A stretch of DNA of 64,000 nucleotides from an uncultured Caulobacterales bacterium (GCA_937928165.1 CALFVT010000004.1:62001-126000), one strand, 5' to 3'; shown: positions 9,241-18,504, counted from the first letter of the stretch. Notes: generated from the sequence alone by a model not told the origin. Translations and numbers: made by a program.

Positions 9241-9317
9241 CGGAGTGTAGCGCAGTCCGGTAGCGCACTAAGCTGGGGGCTTAGGGGTCGTAGGTTCGAA
9301 TCCTATCACTCCGACCA
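9241..9317 (+). tRNA. tRNA-Pro (anticodon GGG)
   Basis: A 77-base cloverleaf. The acceptor stem CGGAGTG pairs with CACTCCG, the D stem is GCGC/GCGC, the anticodon stem CTAAG/CTTAG encloses loop CTGGGGG (anticodon GGG), the T loop is TTCGAAT, and ACCA is encoded at the 3' end. The 5'-terminal C of the C1-G72 pair is characteristic of proline tRNAs. The ihfA-merR-tRNA-Pro order is conserved in the group. Confidence 0.97.
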
Positions 9318-9378
9318 TTTATATAAAGTTCGTTAGGGCCGATACATTTACGGCCTGCCACTTCACAATTTAGGTTAT

Positions 9379-10413
9379 ATGTCCAACTTATCATCACAGG
9401 ATACACCTCAATGGGTCAGCGCTTGGCTTTTTGTTGTTATGTGTCTGGTGGTCGCTATGATTGTTTTTGGCGGTGCAACACGGCTGACGAATTCTGGATT
9501 ATCGATCACTGAATGGCTCCCGATTCGCGGCGCAATTCCGCCTTTATCCCATGAAGCCTGGCTTGCTGAGTTTGAAAAATATAAACAAATTCCAGAGTTT
9601 TCAGCTGAACATCCTGATATGGATTTAAAAGGCTTTGAATTTATCTATTTCATGGAATGGGGCCATAGGCAGCTTGGCCGCATTATTGGACTGGCTTATG
9701 CTTTCCCCTTTTTATGGTTAGCGCTCCGTCGGCAACTCCCGAAAGGCAAGGCTCGGCGGTTTGCATTGATCGTTTTACTGATTGGCATGCAAGGCGGCAT
9801 TGGCTGGTGGATGGTTTATAGCGGCCTGCAAGAGGGTATGGTGTCCGTAAGCCAGTACCGCCTAGCTTCCCATCTTGGTCTCGCTTTCATTATTCTCGGC
9901 TGTCTTTACTGGCTATGGCGAGACTGCTGCGAATTATGGCCAGCAAAAACGTTCAAAGTGACGTTTAATACGCAAACAGCTATTTTGGCGGGGCTTGTTT
10001 ATCTACAAATTATTAGCGGTGCTTTTGTTGCCGGCACCCAAGCGGGAAAAACATATAATACATGGCCTTTGATGGACGGCGGGCTTGTACCGGATGGCTA
10101 TTTTATTATGTCACCGCTTTGGCGTAATATTTTCGAAAATATTCCAGCCATTCAGTTTAATCACCGAATGTTAGCTTATTTGATTTTATTTATATCCATA
10201 TGGATGTTCTTTAAGTCACGGCGGCGTCATGACGGCGTACACCGTAAGTCAAAGACCTTGCTTATATTGATTTTTGTTCAAGTTGTTCTCGGAATATGGA
10301 CATTACTTAGCGCGGCGACACTTGCCTTGGCGCTATTGCATCAGTTTACAGCGATATTTGTCTTTTTGTCCGCATTAGCCACAGCGAGGGTCTCGCGCAT
10401 GCAGTCGAGTTAA
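9379..10413 (+). CDS. ctaA: Heme A synthase (COX15/CtaA)
   Basis: Membrane enzyme that oxidises the C8 methyl of heme O to a formyl group, giving heme A for cytochrome c oxidase. The 344-residue protein has about eight transmembrane helices. Conserved COX15 features are FGGATRLTNSGLSITEW near the N-terminus, EFIYFMEWGHRQLGRIIGLAY with heme-ligand His, GAFVAGTQAGKTYNTWPLM, and FNHRMLAY and LHQFTAI in the second half. The stop overlaps the convergent lipoprotein gene by 4 bases. Confidence 0.95.
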   Translation: MSNLSSQDTPQWVSAWLFVVMCLVVAMIVFGGATRLTNSGLSITEWLPIRGAIPPLSHEAWLAEFEKYKQIPEFSAEHPDMDLKGFEFIYFMEWGHRQLGRIIGLAYAFPFLWLALRRQLPKGKARRFALIVLLIGMQGGIGWWMVYSGLQEGMVSVSQYRLASHLGLAFIILGCLYWLWRDCCELWPAKTFKVTFNTQTAILAGLVYLQIISGAFVAGTQAGKTYNTWPLMDGGLVPDGYFIMSPLWRNIFENIPAIQFNHRMLAYLILFISIWMFFKSRRRHDGVHRKSKTLLILIFVQVVLGIWTLLSAATLALALLHQFTAIFVFLSALATARVSRMQSS

Positions 10414-11480
10414 TTAGCGGAATTTTGATCGGCGGCAATTTCATTGATCCGCATATTTAAAAACCCAAGCGATATATATATCAATCGCTGGCTCTGATTA
10501 TCGGCGAGTATAAGTGCACCGTCCCGCAGAGAGCCGCCAAGGGAGTCCTGACTAACGTAAAAGCTATCAATGCGGCTCGGGGCATCAGTCGTAAGGCCGC
10601 CGGTTATATCAATGGCTAAAAATCGATCTTTAGATTTTAAAAATAGCCTTGGTTTAGTCAGACTCTCAGATGTCGTGTATAAAACCGTGTCCTTGTCCAA
10701 AAAATAAATTTGACGTGAACCGGCAATAGGCGCGGCTATATTTATATCGTCATTTTCATTATAAACATAACAGCGATCAAGTGCTTCATCTTGAGTGCCA
10801 ATCTTCACAGCGTTAAAAGTTATATTATCTGGGTTAATTGCGGCATCTAAGCGGTTTATATCGCCGTTGTTTTTTAATATAAATACCGCATCATCTTGGG
10901 TGTCATATGTCTTGCAAAATGATTTGATCTCTTCCTTGGGTCTGTTTTTTAATATGCCGATTGCTGCATATTGACCTTCATCATTGATTTCTTGAAAGGC
11001 AAAAATAGAATTGTCTTTTAGCCGCTCAATACGGGATTTCTCAAGGTCTGACGTTGTAAACGTCTTACCTGTCCCTCTGACTTGAATCGTAAGGTCTTGG
11101 GTTGAACTATCGTCAACCGCGGTAATACCGTTACCGTGATGAGTTGGCGTGGCAAATAAAATTCTTGGCGTACCGTCTCGGGTGAGCGGGGTGATGTCTG
11201 AGATATCCTTTGCAAGCGGTCTAAAGTCTCCGCGCTCAATGTCGCTACGGTATAATGTATTTTCCTTATCAATAACAAATAGACTGCTAACCCATGGGGC
11301 GACTTTATTTGGGACGATTGTGATGTTTTGGATGTCAACGTCGACATAACGGTCAAAGGTCATATTTACGGCAACAACCTTATCTGCTTCTGTAAGTTTT
11401 GATGCACTCTCACTTTGATCGGGTTTTGCTTGGCAGGCACATAGAAGCCCAACAACGGATAATGAGATAAAATGTTTCAT
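10410..11480 (-). CDS. Putative lipoprotein of unknown function
   Basis: I do not recognise this 356-residue protein. It starts with a lipoprotein signal (GLLCAC, lipid Cys16), then a charged Ser/Glu-rich linker. The body has repeated short strand-like segments of the type LYRSDIERGDFRPLAK, QIYFLDKDTVLYTT and PRLFLKSKDRFLAID, which could be beta-propeller or WD/YVTN-like blades. No catalytic motif is seen. It reads as a single-gene unit on the minus strand, convergent with ctaA and divergent from rplM. Confidence 0.65.
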   Translation of the reverse strand: MKHFISLSVVGLLCACQAKPDQSESASKLTEADKVVAVNMTFDRYVDVDIQNITIVPNKVAPWVSSLFVIDKENTLYRSDIERGDFRPLAKDISDITPLTRDGTPRILFATPTHHGNGITAVDDSSTQDLTIQVRGTGKTFTTSDLEKSRIERLKDNSIFAFQEINDEGQYAAIGILKNRPKEEIKSFCKTYDTQDDAVFILKNNGDINRLDAAINPDNITFNAVKIGTQDEALDRCYVYNENDDINIAAPIAGSRQIYFLDKDTVLYTTSESLTKPRLFLKSKDRFLAIDITGGLTTDAPSRIDSFYVSQDSLGGSLRDGALILADNQSQRLIYISLGFLNMRINEIAADQNSAN

Positions 11481-11632
11481 GATAGGGTTCTCACTCTATG
11501 ACGGAATAATGGCAAGTTTATTTCTATGAAAATTCGGTTATATGAGGCCTATTTTTATGCGGTAATTTATTACCATGATTGTAAATCACTGTTTTATATA
11601 GATAATATGCCATAGGTTGTTAGAAATTAAGC

Positions 11633-11661
11633 TTGACCCACATGGATGGCCCCTCTAAACG
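11633..11661 (+). promoter_or_regulatory. Candidate promoter of rplM-rpsI
   Basis: -35 TTGACC (11633-11638, with the CTTGACC context usual in alphaproteobacteria) and -10 TAAACG (11656-11661), with a 17-base spacer. It lies 62 bases before the rplM ATG. Alternative AT-rich -10-like sequences lie upstream around 11596-11610. Confidence 0.45.
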
Positions 11662-11692
11662 CGCTCATCACATGATTAAATGCTGAACCTTC

Positions 11693-11705
11693 GGGGCTTA
11701 GCCCT
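11693..11705 (+). promoter_or_regulatory. Short hairpin in rplM leader
   Basis: GGGGCTTAGCCCT can fold into a GGGC/GCCC hairpin 18 bases before the rplM start. Almost the same 13-mer (GGGGCTAAGCCCT) lies upstream of proS at 40470-40482. A regulatory role is only a guess. Confidence 0.35.
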
Positions 11706-11723
11706 GATATATAAGAGGTTAAA

Positions 11724-12194
11724 ATGAAAACCACAAAGTTTTTGAAGACCGCAGAGGTCGAAAAAAAGTGGATTCTGATTGATGCAGAAGATATCGTTGT
11801 TGGCCGTCTTGCAACATTTGTTGCAATGCGCCTACGCGGTAAGCACCGTCCGGATTACACACCCCACATTGACGATGGCGATAATGTTATCATTATTAAC
11901 GCCGAAAAAGTCGCCTTCACAGGCAATAAGCGTAATAATAAAGTCTATTACTGGCACACAGGCTATCCGGGCGGTCTTAAAGAGCGTACTGCGGATAAAA
12001 TTCTTGATGGCCGCTTCCCAGAGCGCGTTATGCGTAAGGCTGTGCAGCGTATGCTCCCAAAAGAAAGCCCGCTTGCAAGACAGCAGCTTTCTAACCTGCG
12101 CGTTTATGCTGGTTCAGAACACCCCCATGAGGCACAAGCACCGGAGGTTATTGACTTCAAAGCCATGAGCCCAAAAAATGTGAAGAGGTCTTAA
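11724..12194 (+). CDS. rplM: 50S ribosomal protein L13
   Basis: The 156-residue protein has the L13 signature: [18 protein letters not shown] at the N-terminus, [20 protein letters not shown], and [14 protein letters not shown] plus [14 protein letters not shown] in the C-terminal half. It is followed three bases later by rpsI, the universal rplM-rpsI pair. A ribosome site (AAGAGGT) precedes the ATG by seven bases. Confidence 0.98.
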   Translation: MKTTKFLKTAEVEKKWILIDAEDIVVGRLATFVAMRLRGKHRPDYTPHIDDGDNVIIINAEKVAFTGNKRNNKVYYWHTGYPGGLKERTADKILDGRFPERVMRKAVQRMLPKESPLARQQLSNLRVYAGSEHPHEAQAPEVIDFKAMSPKNVKRS

Positions 12195-12197
12195 GAC

Positions 12198-12704
12198 ATG
12201 GCTGATACTACAAATTCACTCGAAGGCTTGAAGTCTTTAACAGAGGGCACAGTTATTGCCGCTGATGGGAGTGTTGCTCCGGCCGAAGCTACGCTTCCTG
12301 AGCCTAAAATTGACAATCTTGGCCGTGCTTATGCAACAGGCAAGCGGAAAAACTCAATAGCCCGTGTCTGGATTAAACCCGGCAATGGCAAAGTGACCAT
12401 TAATGGCCGTGACCAAGAAGTTTATTTTGCGCGTCCGGTTTTACGCCTCATTATTGCGCAAGCTTTTGAAATCTCAGACCGCATTGATAGCTATGATGTT
12501 ATCGCGACCGTTAAAGGCGGCGGCCTATCTGGCCAAGCGGGTGCCGTGCGTCACGGCATTTCAAAGGCTTTGACATATTACGAGCCTGCTTTGCGTAAGC
12601 CGCTTAAAGCGGCGGGCTTTATGACCCGCGATTCGCGTGTCGTTGAGCGTAAGAAATATGGTAAGGCGAAAGCCCGTAAGAGCTTCCAGTTCTCAAAGCG
12701 TTAG
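12198..12704 (+). CDS. rpsI: 30S ribosomal protein S9
   Basis: S9 contacts the anticodon stem of P-site tRNA through its C-terminal tail, here ending [11 protein letters not shown]. The conserved core starts near residue 44 ([20 protein letters not shown]) and includes [14 protein letters not shown]. The first roughly 40 residues are an acidic, Ala-rich extension seen in many alphaproteobacterial S9 proteins, explaining the 168-residue length against about 130 in E. coli. A rho-independent terminator follows. Confidence 0.98.
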   Translation: MADTTNSLEGLKSLTEGTVIAADGSVAPAEATLPEPKIDNLGRAYATGKRKNSIARVWIKPGNGKVTINGRDQEVYFARPVLRLIIAQAFEISDRIDSYDVIATVKGGGLSGQAGAVRHGISKALTYYEPALRKPLKAAGFMTRDSRVVERKKYGKAKARKSFQFSKR

Positions 12705-12735
12705 GAATATATACATCCTACCCAATTATATTCAG

Positions 12736-12764
12736 GGCGCTTCGAATATCGAGGCGCCTTTTTT
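12736..12764 (+). terminator. Rho-independent terminator after rpsI
   Basis: GGCGCTTCGA (12736-12745) pairs with TCGAGGCGCC (12749-12758) around a three-base ATA loop, giving a 10-bp stem with one G-U pair, followed directly by TTTTTT. It separates the ribosomal genes from argC. Confidence 0.93.
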
Positions 12765-12785
12765 GTTATGAATTAAGAGCCGCAT

Positions 12786-13829
12786 ATGACTCAACACCAA
12801 ATAGCGATCCTTGGCGCGAGCGGTTATACGGGCGCGGAGATGATACGCCTTGCTTTGGCTCATCCGCGTCTTAATATTGCCGCTGTCACAGGGCATAGCC
12901 GCGCGGGGCAGGCGGTAGAGGCGACATATCCAAGCTTTACAGGCCAAGGCCTGCCGCCGATTAAGCTCATTAATGAGGTTGATTGGGATAAAATTGATGT
13001 TGTCTTTGCCTGTTTACCGCACGGAACATCTCAAGAAACGATTGCGGAAATTTACGAAAAAGTTCCTGTTATCATAGACTTATCCGCAGACTTTCGCCTG
13101 AAAAATTCAGAGCTTTATGCGCAAACCTACAACCGCTCTCATGATTATAAAGAGCTGTTATCAAAGGCTGTTTATGGCCTCACAGAGTTTTCTCGCCCGG
13201 CATTAAAAACGGCAAAACTCATCGCCTGTCCGGGCTGTTATCCTACCGCGAGCCTCCTCGCATTAGGGCCAGGACTGCAAAAGGGGCTGATTGATCCCCA
13301 TAATATTATTATTGATGCAAAATCCGGCGTAACCGGTGCGGGGCGTAAGGCGGTTACAAATTTAATATATTCCGAAGTCAGTGACGGCGCACATGCTTAT
13401 GGAGTAGGTGTCCATCGCCACGCGCCAGAAATTGACCAATTTATAGACCGCCTTACGAATAGTAACGCTAAGGTCAGATTTACGCCGCATTTAATACCGA
13501 TGAACCGGGGTATGATTGCGACATGTTATGTTGATCTTACAAACGCCGTTAGCGCAGAAGAGCTGCGGCAGGCTTATAATGATTTTTATGCTGCCGAAGA
13601 TTTTGTACATATGCTACCGGAAAATCAAACGCCGCAAACACGCTATATACGCGGAAGCAATCATGTTCATATGAATGTATTTAGAGACCGAGTTCCGGGA
13701 AAGGCGATTATAATCAGTGCGATAGACAACCTTATGAAAGGCTCTGCCGGACAAGCGGTGCAAAATTATAATGTGACGCAAGGCTGGGATGAAGCTATGG
13801 GCCTAGATATAACCCCGCTCTTTCCATAA
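12786..13829 (+). CDS. argC: N-acetyl-gamma-glutamyl-phosphate reductase
   Basis: NADPH-dependent third step of arginine biosynthesis. The N-terminal Rossmann motif is ILGASGYTGAEMIRL. The catalytic Cys151 is in IACPGCYPTAS. SGVTGAGRKA and PEIDQFI follow, and PHLIPMNRGMIATCYV is the conserved C-terminal segment. At 347 residues it is the normal length of the type-1 enzyme. The rplM-rpsI-argC order recurs in alphaproteobacteria, but the terminator between rpsI and argC implies its own expression or read-through. Confidence 0.96.
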   Translation: MTQHQIAILGASGYTGAEMIRLALAHPRLNIAAVTGHSRAGQAVEATYPSFTGQGLPPIKLINEVDWDKIDVVFACLPHGTSQETIAEIYEKVPVIIDLSADFRLKNSELYAQTYNRSHDYKELLSKAVYGLTEFSRPALKTAKLIACPGCYPTASLLALGPGLQKGLIDPHNIIIDAKSGVTGAGRKAVTNLIYSEVSDGAHAYGVGVHRHAPEIDQFIDRLTNSNAKVRFTPHLIPMNRGMIATCYVDLTNAVSAEELRQAYNDFYAAEDFVHMLPENQTPQTRYIRGSNHVHMNVFRDRVPGKAIIISAIDNLMKGSAGQAVQNYNVTQGWDEAMGLDITPLFP

Positions 13830-13962
13830 GGTTTATTTTATCTGTCATGAAGCTTTTGTAAGAACGCAGATGATTGATACATTTTAAGTGACCTTTCAAT
13901 AAAATTAGCGCATAAAAGAGTGAGTATTGATTTGATTATGAGTCTTTATCGGGAGTGAAGTT

Positions 13963-14313
13963 ATGGCGGTTTTTCGTCGATCTAAAACGATTATAGCCAT
14001 TATATTTGGTTTTGGATTATCGGGATGCTCAACTGTGAAGCTTCCTAAGCTTGATCTGCTTAAACTCCCCGAGTTTAAAGAAGAATCAGAAAATATTGGC
14101 GCATATCCGAATGTCGTTGACGCCCCTGGCTTACCGAGTGATGTCCGCAGTGCAGGGGATTGGGATAATACAGCCAAGGCTATTATTAAAGCTCGTGATA
14201 GCATAAACACCCCGCCTGAATCCGGCGGCGTCAAATCACCCGCTGAAATCGAGCAAGAGATCGCCCGTCTTAAGGCTAAGGTCAATGAATATCGTGCGGA
14301 TGACCCCCAATAA
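13963..14313 (+). CDS. Small putative lipoprotein
   Basis: The 116-residue protein has a basic N-terminus (RRSK), a hydrophobic stretch and a lipobox (GLSGC, Cys22). The mature part is hydrophilic: a Lys/Leu/Pro repeat-like segment (KLPKLDLLKLPEF), a middle part ending SPAEIEQEIARLKAKV, which predicts a short C-terminal helix. It lies 12 bases before the aminotransferase gene and is probably cotranscribed. Function unknown. Confidence 0.7.
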   Translation: MAVFRRSKTIIAIIFGFGLSGCSTVKLPKLDLLKLPEFKEESENIGAYPNVVDAPGLPSDVRSAGDWDNTAKAIIKARDSINTPPESGGVKSPAEIEQEIARLKAKVNEYRADDPQ

Positions 14314-14325
14314 GTTAGTGCTGTA

Positions 14326-15528
14326 ATGATGAATGATTCAGAAGAATTTTTTCGCATTCAAAAGCTTCCACCTTATGTTTTTGAGGAGGTCAATAAGCTT
14401 AAAGCGAATTTGCGCTATAACGGCGTAGATATTATCGACTTCGGGTTTGGTAATCCCGATATGCCGACGCCAAAGCATATTATTGATAAATTGGTTGAGA
14501 CTGTGCAAAAACCGCGCACTACGGGATATTCTGTCTCACGCGGCATATTAGGTCTGCGCCAAGCCTGCGCACGTTATTATGATCGCCGCTTTGATGTGAG
14601 CCTTGACCCCGAAAGCGAAATTATTGCGACCATTGGGTCCAAAGAAGGCTTTGCGAATTTGGCCCAAGCCATAACTCGCCCGGGTGATGTTATTTATGCA
14701 CCGGACCCGTCCTATCCGCTTCATGCGTTTGGGTTTATAATTGCCGGAGCACAGATACAGGGCATTCCCGCTATAACGGCGGATGAATATTTGGCCGGTG
14801 TGAAAGCGGCGCTTTTAACGGCTGAAAAACCGCCTATGGCGATTGTGGTGTGTTTTCCGTCCAACCCAACAGGGCAGGTTGCGGATTTATCTTTTTACAA
14901 AGAAATTATAGCGATTGCGAAGGCGCATAATATTATAATATTATCCGATCTGGCTTATTCTGAAATCTATTTTACCGAGGATAAGCCGCCGTCTATTTTC
15001 CAAGTTGACGGCGCAAAAGATGTAGCCGTTGAAACCATTTCTCTGTCAAAAACATATTCCATGGCGGGATGGCGTATGGGGTTCGCTGTTGGCTCAAAGC
15101 GGCTGATTTCCGCATTGGCCCGAGTGAAGTCATATTTGGATTACGGAGCTTTTACGCCTATTCAAGTGGCGGCCTGCGCCGCGCTTGACGGTCCACAAGA
15201 TTGCGTTGAGCAGGCGCGGCAAACATATAAGGTGCGGCGTGATGTCCTAGTTGAGAGCTTCGCGCGGGCAGGGTGGGATATCCCGACCCCCGAAGCCTCT
15301 ATGTTTGCATGGGCTAAATTGCCGCCAATGTTTTCGCATTTGGGCTCTGTTGAATTTGCCAAAATGCTGATGACCGAAGCGCATGTAGCCGTATCGCCGG
15401 GCCTTGGTTTTGGCCCAAATGGAGACCAATATGTGCGCATTGCTTTTGTTGAAAACGAACAGCGCATAAGACAAGCGGCGCGTAATATTAAAAGCTTTTT
15501 TGAGCACCACAACCAAAAGACCGCATAA
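14326..15528 (+). CDS. Class I/II aminotransferase, AlaC-like
   Basis: PLP enzyme of fold type I, 400 residues (or 399 if the second ATG at 14329 is used). Conserved blocks are IDFGFGNPDMPTP, TGYSVSRGILGLRQA, CFPSNPTGQVAD, the LSDLAYSEIYF aspartate strand, and SLSKTYSMAGWRMGF with the PLP lysine at 242. The best match from memory is the AlaC/LL-DAP-type alanine (2-oxoglutarate) transaminase that precedes homoserine dehydrogenase and glpX in alphaproteobacteria. Substrate assignment is inference. Homoserine dehydrogenase is not between it and glpX here. Confidence 0.85.
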   Translation: MMNDSEEFFRIQKLPPYVFEEVNKLKANLRYNGVDIIDFGFGNPDMPTPKHIIDKLVETVQKPRTTGYSVSRGILGLRQACARYYDRRFDVSLDPESEIIATIGSKEGFANLAQAITRPGDVIYAPDPSYPLHAFGFIIAGAQIQGIPAITADEYLAGVKAALLTAEKPPMAIVVCFPSNPTGQVADLSFYKEIIAIAKAHNIIILSDLAYSEIYFTEDKPPSIFQVDGAKDVAVETISLSKTYSMAGWRMGFAVGSKRLISALARVKSYLDYGAFTPIQVAACAALDGPQDCVEQARQTYKVRRDVLVESFARAGWDIPTPEASMFAWAKLPPMFSHLGSVEFAKMLMTEAHVAVSPGLGFGPNGDQYVRIAFVENEQRIRQAARNIKSFFEHHNQKTA

Positions 15529-15558
15529 CAATATTTTAATTAAATATAAGAGAATATT

Positions 15559-16506
15559 ATGACCAAATTCACTCCCAGCCTCGCCTTAAGCGCCGCCCTT
15601 GTAACGGAAATGGCGGCGATTAATGCAGCAAAATTGATTGGGCGCGGTGATGAAAAGGCCGCCGACCAAGCCGCAGTTGATGCCATGCGAAACGGCCTGA
15701 ATGCTATGCCGATAAAGGGCCGCGTTGTGATTGGCGAAGGCGAGCGAGATGAAGCCCCCATGCTTTATATCGGCGAAGAAGTGGGCCTTGGAAAAGGGCC
15801 GGAGATTGATATTGCGCTTGACCCTTTGGAGGGCACAACTATTACCGCTAAAGCTATGGCCAACGCTTTGGCCGTTATGGCGTTTGCGCCGCGCGGCGGC
15901 CTGCTTTATGCGCCAGATGTTTACATGCAAAAAATTGCGGTTGGCCCCGGCTATGATGCGGGCGTTATTGATATTAATGCAAGCGCCGGTGATAATGTGG
16001 GCGCCCTTGCCAAAGCCAAAGGCGTCAGCCCCGATCAAATCGGCGTCTGTATCCTCGACCGAGCGCGCCACAGTGCCATGATCGAGGAGCTACGGGAGAT
16101 GAATGTGCGTATTCACTTGATTATGGATGGGGACGTGCAAGGCGTGATTAATACGACAAACCCTGTGTCGGGTGTTGATCTTTATATGGGCTCTGGCGGC
16201 GCACCCGAAGGGGTTTTGGCGGCCTCTGCCCTTCGGTGTATTGGCGGGCAAATTCAAGGCAAGCTCTTGTTTAGGAATGATGATGAAGTGGCGCGGGCGC
16301 GGCGTGTGGGCATTGATGACCTTGACGCGGTTTACGACATTGAAGGTCTTGCTAAGGGGCCAACAATCTTTGCAGCAACAGGCGTTACCCAAGGCTCGCT
16401 GCTAGATGGGGTGCGTGTTGAAAATGGGCATGTCTTGACAGAAACTTTAATTATGAATTCAATGGACGGAGCTGTGCAAAGGCTTCGCTCAACCCGGCGC
16501 GCTTAA
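15559..16506 (+). CDS. glpX: Class II fructose-1,6-bisphosphatase
   Basis: Gluconeogenic phosphatase of the GlpX type. The 315-residue protein contains the metal-binding motifs VVIGEGERDEAPMLYIGEE and DPLEGTTITAKAMANALA, and MGSGGAPEGVLAASALRCIGG in the middle. Neighbours are the AlaC-like aminotransferase and recJ, the usual alphaproteobacterial set without hom. Confidence 0.95.
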   Translation: MTKFTPSLALSAALVTEMAAINAAKLIGRGDEKAADQAAVDAMRNGLNAMPIKGRVVIGEGERDEAPMLYIGEEVGLGKGPEIDIALDPLEGTTITAKAMANALAVMAFAPRGGLLYAPDVYMQKIAVGPGYDAGVIDINASAGDNVGALAKAKGVSPDQIGVCILDRARHSAMIEELREMNVRIHLIMDGDVQGVINTTNPVSGVDLYMGSGGAPEGVLAASALRCIGGQIQGKLLFRNDDEVARARRVGIDDLDAVYDIEGLAKGPTIFAATGVTQGSLLDGVRVENGHVLTETLIMNSMDGAVQRLRSTRRA

Positions 16507-16510
16507 TATT

Positions 16511-18271
16511 GTGAGCGTCGAGGCGCAGTCTATTTCGGAGCGTGGTTATATTTGGTCGCCGCGCTTTGATAAATTTCCTGACCTGGCCGCGCCTTATGAA
16601 AATAGTGATTATAAAGGTCTTAAAGCAAATTTGCTGATGGGGCGAGGGATTGCGCCAGAGCAGGCGGCGGATTATCTTTCGCCGAAACTTAAAACCTATA
16701 TGCCTGACCCATCCGTCCTTAAAGACATGGATGCGGCAGTTGAGGTGATTTGGGCCGCGATTGCGGCGAAGAAAAATATCACTGTTTTTGCCGATTATGA
16801 TGTAGATGGGGCCACATCAGCGGCGCAGTTGATAAGATGGGCAAGAGCGATTGGCCATGATTTTGGCCTTTATGTTCCTGACCGCGTCAAAGAAGGATAT
16901 GGCCCATCTTTAGCTGCGTTTAAAGATTTGAAATCAAGCGGCGTTGATCTTGTCATTACAGTTGATTGCGGCGCGGCAGCGGAAGCGCCCTTGCGCGGAG
17001 CCGAGAGCTTTGGGCTTGATATTGTCGTGATTGATCACCACCAAATGAGCGGGGATTGCCCGCCCTGTCTTGCGCTTGTAAACCCGAACCGCCCTGATGA
17101 TACATCGGGCCTTGGTGATCTGGCGGCGGCGGGGGTTGTGTTTATGCTGCTTGTGGCCCTTAGCCGTGAAGGGCGGCGGCGCGGAACAGAAAACCTTCCC
17201 GACCTTAAGGCGTTTTTACCGCTCTCTATGCTTGGAACAATCTGTGATGTCGTTCCGCTTAGGGGGCTGAACCGCGCGGTGACGCGCCAAGGACTTAAAC
17301 ACTTACCGCAGAGCGAGTTTATAGGCCTAAGAGCATTAGCTGAGGTTTCAGGCCGCAGCTCACCCTTTCGGGCGTCGGATATGGGCTTTGGTTTGGGGCC
17401 GCGAATTAATGCGGGCGGACGTATTGGGGATGCCCATATGGGTACGCGGCTTTTAACAACCGATAAAGAAGACGATGCTCAAGATATGGCTGCGGTCTTG
17501 AACCGCGTGAATGAAGACCGGCAAAAAATACAAAAACATATGCTTGAAGAAGCTATGAGCCAAGCCTCGCAAATCGCGGATGATAGTCCGCTTATCATAT
17601 CGGCCATGGAGGGATGGCATCCCGGCATTATTGGCATTGTTGCGGGCCGCCTTAAAGAGAAATTTGACCGCCCCGCCATTGTTATTGGCTTTGATGATAA
17701 TGACATTGGCAAAGGCTCTGGACGCTCTATCCACGGGGTTGATCTTGGTCGCGCGATTATTGTTGCCAAAGAGCAGGGGCTTTTGGCGTCCGGCGGCGGA
17801 CATGCCATGGCCGCGGGGCTTACGGTGCATAAAGAAAACTTTGCAGACTTTTGCGGTTTTATTGAAGATCATCTTCGCGCGGATGTTATGGCGGCCCGGC
17901 AAAACCTAAAGAGCTTTCATGACGGCGTTTTGGATGTGAATGCGATATCGCTTAAAACATTGAACATATTAGATGAATTTGAGCCTTTTGGGCGCGGAAA
18001 CCCGGCGCCGGTTTTTGTGATTGAAGATGTCGTCCTCTCTTTTGCTAAACGGCTGAACGGGGGCCATGTACGCTGTAGTTTCCAAGACCGCTTTGGGCAG
18101 AGCTTTGGCGGGATTTGTTTCGGTGCGGATGATAAGGGGGTGACGGATTTGCTTTTATCGCCTATGCCGCCGCGCCTTGATGTCTTGTGCCAGATTAAAA
18201 GAAATGAGTGGCAAGGCCGGGTCAGCATAGATGTTCATGTTCAAGATCTGCGCCGCCGTTCGTTTTCGTAA
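16511..18271 (+). CDS. recJ: Single-stranded-DNA-specific exonuclease RecJ
   Basis: 5'-3' exonuclease of the DHH superfamily that acts in RecF-type recombination and mismatch repair. GTG start, four bases after the glpX stop. The DHH domain shows VFADYDVDGATSAAQL, VDCGAAAEAP and VVIDHHQMSGDCPP. GPRINAGGRIGDAHMG follows, and the DHHA1 motif GGGHAMAAGLTV lies near residue 430. The C-terminal OB-fold follows. At 586 residues the length is normal. Confidence 0.96.
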   Translation: MSVEAQSISERGYIWSPRFDKFPDLAAPYENSDYKGLKANLLMGRGIAPEQAADYLSPKLKTYMPDPSVLKDMDAAVEVIWAAIAAKKNITVFADYDVDGATSAAQLIRWARAIGHDFGLYVPDRVKEGYGPSLAAFKDLKSSGVDLVITVDCGAAAEAPLRGAESFGLDIVVIDHHQMSGDCPPCLALVNPNRPDDTSGLGDLAAAGVVFMLLVALSREGRRRGTENLPDLKAFLPLSMLGTICDVVPLRGLNRAVTRQGLKHLPQSEFIGLRALAEVSGRSSPFRASDMGFGLGPRINAGGRIGDAHMGTRLLTTDKEDDAQDMAAVLNRVNEDRQKIQKHMLEEAMSQASQIADDSPLIISAMEGWHPGIIGIVAGRLKEKFDRPAIVIGFDDNDIGKGSGRSIHGVDLGRAIIVAKEQGLLASGGGHAMAAGLTVHKENFADFCGFIEDHLRADVMAARQNLKSFHDGVLDVNAISLKTLNILDEFEPFGRGNPAPVFVIEDVVLSFAKRLNGGHVRCSFQDRFGQSFGGICFGADDKGVTDLLLSPMPPRLDVLCQIKRNEWQGRVSIDVHVQDLRRRSFS

Positions 18272-18299
18272 AAAATCTGCGTTTTTTGTAAAAATCGAC

Positions 18300-18328
18300 T
18301 TGCACACATCTAAAGCTTTGCCTATATC
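18300..18328 (+). promoter_or_regulatory. Promoter of tRNA-Glu
   Basis: -35 TTGCAC (18300-18305) and -10 TATATC (18323-18328) lie exactly 17 bases apart, 19 bases before the mature tRNA start. It resembles the tRNA-Pro promoter at 9195-9223. Confidence 0.65.
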
Positions 18329-18347
18329 CGCTTTCGCTGCGTTATGC

Positions 18348-18422
18348 GGTCCCTTCGTCTATCGGTTAGGACGCCAGGTTTTCAACCTGGAAAGAGGGGT
18401 TCGATTCCCCTAGGGACTGCCA
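18348..18422 (+). tRNA. tRNA-Glu (anticodon UUC)
   Basis: A 75-base cloverleaf. The acceptor stem GGTCCCT pairs with AGGGACT (first pair G-U), the anticodon stem CCAGG/CCTGG encloses TTTTCAA (anticodon TTC), the T arm is AGGGG-TTCGATT-CCCCT, and GCCA is encoded at the 3' end. No integrase or att-like duplication is seen next to it. Confidence 0.96.
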
Positions 18423-18504
18423 CGCAAGCTTTGTGAATTTACGTCTATCTACAATCCAAAACCTTAGCTGAAATATAACTTATCCACGGGGTGGTGGAGT
18501 GTTA

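Noticed and set aside
15586-16071. 161-codon open frame antisense to glpX
   Set aside because: Shadow of glpX; the amino-acid composition is unlike a real protein.
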